64,000 bases of DNA. Source: Spizellomyces punctatus DAOM BR117. Taxonomy: Eukaryota > Chytridiomycota > Chytridiomycetes > Spizellomycetales > Spizellomycetaceae. Shown here in pieces: positions 55,573 to 64,000 of the stretch; the stretch's first letter is position 1, and every line of letters starts with the position of its first letter. Both the position numbers and the translations under genes were made by a program. The stretch covers positions 1,302,476-1,366,475 of the forward strand of contig NW_015971540.1 in NCBI RefSeq assembly GCF_000182565.1, given 5' to 3'. Under the pieces are notes generated by a model. It saw only the letters and a list, made by a program, of their open reading frames with translations. It had not been told where the DNA came from and ran no database searches.

Positions 55573-55984
55573 CTAGATTTCCATATCAAAGAGATCATCC
55601 TTATCCTCCTTCTTTGATGGTTCTGGCTTTTCTACCTTCTTTTCTACTCTTTTGGGTGCCTCCTTCGGTCGCGGAACGTTTGTTACGCCAGGGATATACG
55701 CAAGCCCCTTTGGAGGTGTCTGCGCTAGCGGAGAGCGAGACAGATTCAATAGAGCATCTTTTGTATAAATGATACGAGTTCCTGTTTTTATTCCAAAAGC
55801 GTCAGATATTTGCTTTATGACATGCACAACACAATCAACGGCATCCCATACCACCGGGCGTTGTTCCAAATATGGTTCCACCGGGGGTTGTTCCGAAATC
55901 ATGAGGAGGTTTTTCACCAGGGCCGGCACGACGGACAGCAACAGGTGCAGAAGGTGACGGAGTAAGGAAATGCTTCGAGGACAT
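55573..55984 (-). CDS. eIF4E-binding protein (4E-BP), translational repressor
   Basis: Binds eIF4E and blocks eIF4G, under TOR control in animals. Two exons, 55984-55852 and 55781-55573, with a 70-nt intron; 113 residues, like human 4E-BP1 (118). Spliced, it contains the duplicated FGTTPGG blocks (Thr-Pro at 33 and 43, equivalent to the priming sites), then GTRIIYTKDALLNL with the eIF4E-binding motif YxxxxLPhi (Tyr50 to Leu55-Leu56). Further on are SRSPLAQTPP (Ser61-Pro, Thr66-Pro) and IPGVT. It ends in FDMEI, a TOS (TOR signalling) motif matching FEMDI. The N-terminal RAGP differs from the RAIP of 4E-BP1. The intron splits the TTPGG repeat, so only the spliced product shows it. Confidence 0.93.
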
Positions 55985-56338
55985 TATGGCGGAGATTGGC
56001 ACAATACAAAGAACAACGGGGGTATCCCAGCGACTAGTATAACGTTCACGACGACGACGACGGGAGGAGGCAAGAACGTTCGTGGCTGTCCGGCGGTCTT
56101 GTTCGGATTGGCTGCTTACTGCAAAAACACAAAGTTTGCTGCTGGGGCAAAAAGTCTGAAGTTCAGTTATTTACAAGTCACTTGACCTGCCATTTGATTG
56201 ATCATCTGACATTGGAGTGCATTCGATTCCATTATCTCTGATGACTCATCAGTCGGGCAAATGCTGTAGTGGCAATTGAACAGCTTTCCTCCCCATTTAC
56301 ACCTTCCAAGCACCATCCATTTCATAAACATTTCAAGC
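55985..56338. other. Divergent promoter region, 4E-BP / 5-oxoprolinase
   Basis: About 350 bp between divergent starts. No clear element recognised. Confidence 0.45.
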
Positions 56339-59300
56339 ATGCCAGGCATTCGTATCTGTATCGACCGCGGTGGTACGTTTACAGACTGTATTGCCTTTGT
56401 ACCGTCTGCCTCGGAGTCTTTAGGATACAAGACTATCGTCGTGAAGCTGTTGAGTGTGGACCCACAAAACTATCAAGATGCCCCAAGAGAGGGCATCAGG
56501 AGAATATTGGAAATTGCAACCGGAAAGCCCCATCCTCGAAATGTACCGGTTGACACATCACAGATCGATCTCATTCGCATGGGCACAACGGTCGCAACAA
56601 ATGCACTGCTTGAGCGCAAGGGCGAACCTTGTGCTCTTGTAATTACAAAAGGATTCAAAGATCTACTGCACATTGGAAACCAATCGCGTCCAAAGATCTT
56701 TGATTTGGCCATTCACGCACCAGACGTCTTGTATGAGCAAGTAGTAGAGGTTGATGAGCGAGTCACGCTTATCAATACCTCAGATTCGAAAGAAGGAAAT
56801 TCATCATTTCATAAAGGCGTTACGGGGGAGTGGGTACATGTGCTAAAAGAGCCTCCACTGGATGAGGTTGAGCAGGATCTCAAACTAGTGTACGATCGCG
56901 GCATCCGTAGTGTGGCCGTCTGCCTGATGCACTCTTATACATTCCCAAAACACGAAGAGCAAATTGCCGCTCTTTGTCGCAATATTGGATTTGAGAATGT
57001 GACCCTCTCCTCCGCCATCATGCCGATGGTGAAGATCGTGCCAAGAGGAACATCTGCGACAGCGGACGCGTATCTTACTCCATGCATTCAACGATATATA
57101 GAAGGGTTCTTCTCGGGTTTCGATGAGGGAATTAGAGATCCCACTAAAGTGAAGGTAGAATTCATGCAGTCCGATGGAGGTTTGGCCGCCGTTGATGATT
57201 TTAGCGGATTCCGGGCAATTCTAAGCGGACCAGCGGGTGGCGTTGTTGGTTATGCTCTGACGAGTTTCGTTGAATCCGGAAAGCCAGTCATCGGATTTGA
57301 TATGGGAGGTGAGCAGTGAAGGCTGTATTACTTTTACTTTCATATCGTATCTTATGGCTATGTGCAGGAACGAGCACAGATGTCTCCAGATTTGCTGGGC
57401 GATACGAGCATGTTTTTGAAACGACTACGGCAGGAGTTACAATCCAAGCACCGCAACTGGATATCAATACGGTATTTGTTCAAGAGAGATGTTACTGTAC
57501 TGGCATTCGATGAGTCGAACTGTCTTGATCTGTAGGTCGCCGCAGGGGGCGGGTCGCGGCTTTTCTTTAGGAACGGCTTATTTGTTGTGGGGTGAGTACC
57601 TGATCACTTTGCTACGGTAGTCTCGTAGCTCCGTTCCTTAGTATCATACTATTTTAGGCCTGAGAGTGCCGGTGCGGACCCGGGTCCAACGTGCTACCGT
57701 AAAGGCGGACCACTTACAATTACTGATGCAAACCTACTCCTTGGACGTCTCATTCCCGACTTCTTCCCTAAGATCTTTGGACCCACAGAGCGCGAACCAC
57801 TGGACGTCAGCGCAACCAAAAAAGCCTTTGAGAGCTTAGCAGAGGACATCAATAAGTTTTTGGGCTCTGATAAGACGATGACGACAGCCGACATCGCCTA
57901 TGGGTTTGTGAAAGTAGCAAACGAAAGTATGTGTAGACCCATTAGAGCGCTCACTCAGGCCAAGGGCTACGATACGGCAGATCATATTTTGGCATGCTTT
58001 GGTGGCGCGGTACGTAATGAGGTGCGCACACAGGTGAGAGCATGCAGCTAATTATCAAAAATGTCACTAGGGTGGTCAGCACGCATGCGCCATTGCCCGT
58101 TCATTGGGCATTGAAAGAATCTTGATTCACAAGTACTCTGCCATTCTCTCGGCTTATGGATTGTCTCTGGCAGATGTTGTTCATGAGGAACAGGAGCCGA
58201 GGTACGCTCCGCTCATAACTTGATCGTACAGAATCTGTTCTGTCTCCCTAACCTAATTACGGCAATTGCCAACCCGCCTCTTTGTAGTGCCCTAACCCTC
58301 AATGCAGATGCAATACCACATATTCAATCCCGTGTTGCCGCATTAACTGAGAGCTGTGTGGCCGTCCTTGAACGACAAGGTTTCACACGATCTCGCATTC
58401 AGCCTGAGATCTTCCTCAACTTGCGATACCAGGGAACTGACACTGCTTTGATGACGCTTAAACCTCCTCAGGAGGATAACTGGGATTTCGCAACCGGATT
58501 CGTTGAACAGTATCAGCAAGAGTTTGGGTTTACGCTCCCGGATCGCGATATTATAATTGATGACGTTCGGGTTCGTGGCATTGGAAGAAGTATAGAAGGG
58601 GATGATTTCCGCACTCGTGTGCACGAGGAACTTGAGACATTGGAAAGGCGCCCTGTTGATGCCAGTAAACGGGAGATGCAGCAGCCTGTCTATTGGGAAG
58701 GGGGCTACGTTGATACACCTGTTTACGTCCTAGAAAAGCTGGCTGTGGGTGATCAAGTGACTGGCCCTGCTTTGATCATTGACAAGAATGCAACCATTGC
58801 AGTAGAACCTACCTGTAAGGCCGTTATCACCAGTGAGCATGTTGTTGTGGATGTCGGCGGTCAAAGCAAGAAAACGCGATCTACAGAACTAGATCCGATC
58901 CGGTTGAGTATTTTCGCTCATCGATTCATGAGCATCGCCGAGCAAATGGGGCGAACGTTGCAGAAAACGGCGATTTCAACCAACATCAAGGAGCGATTGG
59001 ACTTCTCTTGTGCCTTATTTGGCCCCGACGGTGGGCTTGTAGCCAATGCACCGCATATTCCTGTGCACCTCGGTTCAATGCAGGAAGCTGTGCGATGGCA
59101 AATGGAGCATCTTAAAGGGGACCTGAAGGAAGGGGATGTGCTGCTGACCAACCATCCTCAGGCCGGAGGATCTCACTTACCAGACATCACTGTGATCACC
59201 CCTGTGTTCAACAAGGATAAGATTGAGTTTTTTGTCGCCAGCCGTGGACATCATGCCGACATTGGAGGTATTCGACCTGGATCCATGCCTCCAGATTCGA

Positions 59301-60883
59301 GGGAGCTTTATCAAGAGGGTGCAGCCGTCAAAAGCTTCAAACTGGTGCGTGATGGCAGATTTGATGAGGAAGGCATCACACGCATCCTACTAGAGGAACC
59401 AGCACAATACCCCGAATGTAGTGGCACTCGATGCCTACGGGACAACATATCTGATCTGAAAGCGCAGGTCGCTGCAAACCATAAGGGAATCACACTGGTG
59501 AAGGCGCTTATTGATGAATACGGCCTGGAAGTGGTGCAAGCTTATATGCACTATATTCGTCAAAATGCTGAGCTGTCTGTTCGAAATTTGTTGAAAACCG
59601 TTTATGAAGAGCACGGACCGCATCTGTCTGCTACCGATTGTATGGACGACGGCACGCCCATCTCGCTTTCGATTACCATTAAGCCAGATACCTACTCTGC
59701 AGTGTTTGATTTTACCGGAACTGGTCCTGAGCTCTACGGCAACACCAATGCCCCACGATCCGTGAGCTACTCAGCTATAATCTACTCGCTCAGATGTTTG
59801 GTCGCGCAGGACATGCCGTTGAATCAGGGTGCACTTAATCCTATTGAGGTTATCATACCTGAGGGGACGTTACTGTCTCCTGGGGACGGCGCGGCAGTTG
59901 TAGGAGGAAATGTGCTGACTAGTCAACGGGTTGTTGATGTGGTTTTGAAGGCATTTGGAGCCTGTGCTGCCAGTCAGGGTTGCTGCAATAACTTTACGTT
60001 TGGAAAAGGAGGGGACGACGGTTTTGGATATTATGAGACGATTGGTGAGTGACTTCTTTGCTGTGGATCTAGTCTCCGGTACTCGTCACCCCTGATTCTG
60101 ACTTTGTGTTCTGAACGTGGCTAGCTGGAGGAAGCGGTGCCGGGCCAACTTGGGATGGGCGAAGTAAGTAGCTGCACCAACTGGACGTCACTGTCGGTGA
60201 TTTTGATTTTTTTTTTTTTGCCTTCGTTAGGCGGTGTTCATACGCATATGACCAACACACGAATAACCGATCCCGAAATCCTCGAGCGTAGATATCCAGT
60301 CATTTTACGAGAGTTTGGGTTGCGTAAAGGTTCGGGAGGTAATGGCTTGCATAAAGGTGGAGACGGGGTTGTCAGAGATGTACGTGACGCTGCTATTTCT
60401 GTGTACAGGTAATGTATGTTAACATTCGTTTGCAGATTGAGTTTCTTGAACCACTTCATGTCTCTATGCTGTCCGAGCGGCGAGTCTTCCAGCCGTATGG
60501 GTAAGTGGCATTGTTTTCAATGTACGCATCAGCATAGTCTCTGACAGATGTTACCATGTAGCCTCAAAGGCGGGCATCCGGCTCTTACTGGTCGCAACAC
60601 GTTGATAAGAGCTAATGGACGTGCACTAAACTTTGGTGGTAAGAATGCTACAAAGGTGGACAAAGGAGATCGATTGAGGATTGAAACACCCGGTGGTGGA
60701 GGTGAGGAATGAAATCATTGTTTCTTCACGTCTACGATATGTTGACATGTGTTGGCATTTTCAGGATGGGGTGAGCCAACCGACCAGCCGAAACAAACTA
60801 TTAACAACATTGACAACAGTGTGCCATATAAAATGGGTGGAGGATCTTTGCAGAATTACGAAGCGGAACAGCAATCATTTTGA
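56339..60883 (+). CDS. OXP1: 5-oxoprolinase (ATP-hydrolysing)
   Basis: Opens 5-oxoproline to glutamate using ATP in the gamma-glutamyl/glutathione cycle (cytosol). Eleven exons: 56339-57308, 57368-57471, 57536-57591, 57658-58009, 58071-58201, 58288-60044, 60125-60163, 60231-60379, 60436-60500, 60562-60701, 60765-60883; 1293 residues versus about 1288 in mammals. The N-terminal hydantoinase A-type half has [47 protein letters not shown] and [19 protein letters not shown]. The hydantoinase B-type half has [38 protein letters not shown] and [13 protein letters not shown]. The end is [11 protein letters not shown]. Start at 56339 ([12 protein letters not shown]) is preferred over an upstream in-frame Met because conservation begins there. 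Confidence 0.96.
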
Positions 60884-61242
60884 ACCGTCAAGGAAGGTTT
60901 GTACCATCATCTCGTGTAGAGCAATGCCCTCATGCAATATAGCACGTACGATAGACGTATAGGCATAGACGCGGAATAGAAAAGATCATGTTGGTTGCAA
61001 GACTTGTCAGAGTTATTCAGATTGCTTGTTTAGGTGCATGTGCCAAAACACACTACATGACATTACCATCCGCACTAGCAATCATGAAAATAAATAAAGA
61101 GTTTTGTTTATATTGGGCCCGCGACAGTGACGTCATATGAGTAAGCCCCGACATCCACCCAAAGTGCCCGTCCGCGTTCACTCTTGTTCTTTGTCGTTTC
61201 AAACTCTACTTGCACTAATAATTCTCATTTTATCAAACAATC
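60884..61242. other. Intergenic region
   Basis: 3' region of 5-oxoprolinase and promoter of the small repeat protein; CT- and AT-rich before 61243. No gene. Confidence 0.45.
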
Positions 61243-61635
61243 ATGTCCAAACCAAACATTGATGAACTCGGCGGCATGGCATCTCGCAACAAAGACCACA
61301 CCCACTACCCACCCCACTTGCAAAGCCATCTCACTACCGACGAACGGGGTGTCATGATTGGCAACGAGGATCCGTCCTCAAAGCCCAAGGCTACTAGCAA
61401 CCCCGAAGAAGTGAACACGGCCTTCGCATCTAAACCCCTTGAACAAGCCCTTCCCCCGCAACACGCGGGAACGATTGATGAACTGGGTGGAATGGCGTCG
61501 CATAATGTGAAGCATACACATTATCCGCCGCATTTGCAGAGTCGTATTGGTGTGCCGACCATGACGGGAGCGGTGCGTCAGGAGCATCCTGTTTCGCAAG
61601 AGGTTGAAGAAGAGAGTGTTGTTGATGCTTTGTGA
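61243..61635 (+). CDS. Small hydrophilic protein with two 23-residue repeats (130 aa)
   Basis: Single exon. Two near-identical blocks, IDELGGMASRNKDHTHYPPH (6-25, continuing LQS) and IDELGGMASHNVKHTHYPPH (78-97, continuing LQS), are separated by a Pro/Ser/Lys-rich spacer; the end is acidic. No signal peptide or membrane span. His/Tyr/Pro content of the repeat suggests a short linear binding element, possibly metal- or protein-binding, but that is a guess. The promoter side is pyrimidine-rich, and the A/C-rich region before the ATG looks like a well-expressed fungal gene. No family recognised. Confidence 0.75.
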   Translation: MSKPNIDELGGMASRNKDHTHYPPHLQSHLTTDERGVMIGNEDPSSKPKATSNPEEVNTAFASKPLEQALPPQHAGTIDELGGMASHNVKHTHYPPHLQSRIGVPTMTGAVRQEHPVSQEVEEESVVDAL

Positions 61636-61791
61636 GGTTGTGGGATGTACTAGGTTGATAAAAGTCTTGTAAATAAAGTTGTTGAATCCAGTGTGCTTTG
61701 TGGTGGTGGTGGTGTCAATGGACATCTATGCACACCAAGATCGAAATCAAAAAGCGTTATTGTTCAATTACGTGTATAAATGCATCTATAT

Positions 61792-63150
61792 CTACAAGAA
61801 AGGTTTCAAAATAGCCAAAACTCGCTTTGCTCTATTTACAATAATCTTTTGGGGTTCAGCCTCTTTTGCCCCTTCATCATCAGAACTCGAACTGCTGTCG
61901 CTCTCTTCATCACTTTCCCCATCTGATTCAATAAATTTGATCTTGTTGCCAATCTGCTCTCCCTTTTTTGGGATAGCGGCTTTTGGATCTGTTAGACGGA
62001 TAATCTCTTTGGCTTCATCGCTCGTTTCCTAGTTTGACAAGGGTAAGAAGGTGTGCTGATGTGGGAAATGAATATACATGGCTTACTTCGCGGGCTTTGT
62101 GGCTGAGATCTTTGATATATTGGAGAGCCAGAGCGAATGCTTCGTCATTCAACTGCAAGATCATCATAAATGTTAGAACCGCTGACATCAAGTTAGGGAA
62201 CGTCGCCGACCTACTTGGTGTGTGTACCACAAATTCCTCAAGATCCAAACTTGTCGGACTTTTTGAAATTTCCAGTTTTCACGGTCGGTAACGTATTGTT
62301 GCAAGTATTCTACTGCCGCCTGCCGTCGTTTACTCTCACCTGGTGCAGACGGTGGAGCCACAAGCAGGGATTTGGCTTTGACCGTAGCGGGTTCTGAGAC
62401 ATTTGTCTCTTCCGCCGCCCCAGGCTTCTCAGTGTTAGACTCTAGTGCACCTTCTTTTGCAAGTAGCTTTTCTCGCATTGATTGGCGCTGTTTGAGTTTT
62501 TGGACGGCGGTTGGTTTGGTTTTTGGTCTTGGTGTTCGCTTTTTTCTTCGCTTCTTTTTCTTTTCAGGAGCACCCGTCGACTCGTTGTCGGGAGTCGTTG
62601 TCACTTTTTGGTCGGAAGCGTCAGCAGGTATATCATCTTCGTCTTCTCCAGAACGTTTTCGCTTCTTGTCCGTTACTTTCTTATCTTCACCTTGCGCTCC
62701 GGTCTCGTCTTTGTTGGATATCACCTTGTTTTCATCTGTGTCCTTCTTGTCCTCCTTCTTTCGCTTTTTCTTTATTGACTCATTCGCGTCCTGTGCATCC
62801 GTACCGGTGCTCTCTTCTTTTTTTACATTGGCATTATCTGCCGCCTTTCGTTTGGACTTTCGTTTCTCCTTGCTTGAGTCAACTTCCGTCTCAGTCTCTG
62901 CTTGTTCCTCGACGCTCTTTTTCTTTTTGGTCATTTCCTTTTTAGGCTTGTCAGCCTGCTCAATGGTTGTGGTATCCTCATCGGCAGCTCCGTCCTTGCT
63001 CTTCTTTTTACTTTTCTTTACTTTATCGCCATTCCCGGATTTATCCCTTTTGGTTCGCTTCTCCTTCTTTTCTGTGTCAGCGCCATCCTCAGCTTCGCAT
63101 GTGGCAGCCTTTCGTTTGGACTTGCGAGGCTTCACTTCCTCGGACGTCAT
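61792..63150 (-). CDS. C7orf50-like nucleolar protein with WKF domain
   Basis: Three exons, 63150-62215, 62152-62087, 62028-61792; 412 residues. The N-terminal 230 residues are extremely Lys/Glu/Asp-rich (KSKRKAATCEAEDGADTEKK and similar), typical of nucleolar proteins. A conserved WKF-type domain then follows: ESKRRQAAVEYLQQYVTDRE, NWKFQKVRQVWILRNLWYTH, and after the intron DEAFALALQYIKDLSHKARE, which matches the helical end of human C7orf50 (DEHFATLLAYLEGLQGRARE). The C-terminal tail is acidic and Ser-rich. The domain crosses the first intron, which supports the splice. Molecular role unknown; ribosome-biogenesis involvement is inferred from composition. Confidence 0.85.
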
Positions 63151-63330
63151 GATTCCGCACCACAAAAAACCAAGTGCGACGAAGGCGAGCTACAAGCCAA
63201 AAAGAAGTCACCAATCGCAGAGGCTTAGCAATATACCCCAATATGGTTAAATTACGGGAGTGAGCGAAGTCTAACGCAAAGTCCGCTCAGCACGACATTT
63301 GTTGGTTTTGAGACATGTACACGAATAAAC

Positions 63331-64000
63331 ATGTCAGCGCTTGGCGAGGAGGATAATACCGTAAAGACATTGTCGCTGTCGTTTGGTGGCCAATATGGGC
63401 TGCCGGTAGCTAAGAGTCTTGAGCAAAGATTGGCTGAAGAGAATCCCTCGTTGCCGTCCTTTATGGTCCGACCGTCTGCACATGCTTCCCTTTCAGCTCC
63501 ACGTAATAACACCTCCCTACCATCCACAACAATGTCATCTGCAACTGTACCAACGAGGTCATGCGTACGCTTTGTGGACACTTCCCACCGGGATTTCTTT
63601 GCGTCAAAAGAATATCAAGCACACTGCGACTTTGACACTCCAAATCAAGCTGAAGGAGCGCGGTGGAGTACATTAGGGGAGTTGGCGCACCAATTAAGCT
63701 TTGCCCTCGATCTGCTCGAATTTGAGGGCGGCCGAGGGTTTGAGGCAGAGATCTTGCGAGTTGCTGTGGATGACATTATTGATGCGACGCTAGAGGATCC
63801 CGAGGTGGATGTTGATTTGGAAGTCAAGGTGCAGGCATTGCTGGACCGGACAAGGACGCTCATTGATTGTGCTATGGTAGTAAATAAGAGTACTTGCTTG
63901 ATGTGCGCATTTCCCTTGAAAACGATATGTTCCTATCCGCACAGGAGCATGGGACTTTGAACACTGCCAAAAAGCTCATGGACATTTACGGCATGGACTG
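63331..64000 (+). CDS. Hypothetical protein, 3'-truncated by window
   Basis: Exon 1 63331-63876 and exon 2 from 63945, joined across a 68-nt GT-AG intron, open to the window end (DCAM then EHGTLNTAKKLMDIYGMD). The N-terminal part is polar with FGGQYGLPVAKSLEQRL. After a Ser/Thr-rich linker there is an acidic helical region (LAHQLSFALDLLEFEGGRGF, ILRVAVDDIIDATLEDPEVD). Divergent from the WKF-domain gene, 180 bp apart. No family recognised from this fragment. Confidence 0.7.

Overview
The window is nuclear DNA of a fungus. It is gene-dense, with short introns (mostly 56-78 nt, GT-AG, CTAAC/CTGAC-like branch sites), and carries core eukaryotic genes plus a fungal-type Na+/H+ antiporter and a secreted LPMO-like protein with a probable chitin-binding tail. 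PHF14, 4E-BP, CHCHD5 and SREBP homologues in one fungus, together with an intein in PRP8, suggest an early-diverging lineage, most likely a chytrid. The lineage call is inference; no marker here fixes the species.

Layout, left to right: the 3' four fifths or so of PRP8 (spliceosome core) with an in-frame intein (1-7525); oligopeptidase B (minus); a small unknown protein; thymidylate synthase (minus) divergent from the cytosolic Phe-tRNA synthetase alpha subunit; the proteasome chaperone PSMG3/PAC3 (minus). From about 16.1 to 22.5 kb there is a gene-poor, repeat-rich block: a 168-bp tandem repeat, a complex array of duplicated modules that each look like exon plus 64-65-nt intron, and a 138-bp duplication. 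Genes resume with CHCHD5/Mic14 (minus), an At4g15545-like coiled-coil protein, an NHA1/Sod2-type antiporter, an SREBP-like membrane-bound bHLH factor (minus), COX4, a small multi-pass membrane protein, the LPMO-like protein, a multi-pass orphan (minus), a quinone-oxidoreductase remnant, a PHF14-like PHD protein, NOL6/Utp22, SMC2 (22 exons), KRR1 (minus), 4E-BP (minus), 5-oxoprolinase, a small protein with an internal repeat, a C7orf50-like WKF-domain nucleolar protein (minus), and the start of an unknown gene cut by the window end.

No operon-like logic is expected or seen. Several products share pathways: PRP8 in splicing, NOL6 and KRR1 in the small-subunit processome, and 4E-BP and Phe-tRNA synthetase in translation. 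Exon boundaries were derived by hand from splice signals, reading phase and family conservation. In every complete multi-exon gene the summed coding length is a multiple of three, which supports the models.

The most notable observations are: an intein whose two LAGLIDADG motifs both carry Asn in place of the catalytic Asp; a repeat array whose units contain complete intron signals and a 141-nt phase-symmetric open exon; a textbook 4E-BP with TOS motif in a fungus; and two GC-AG introns.
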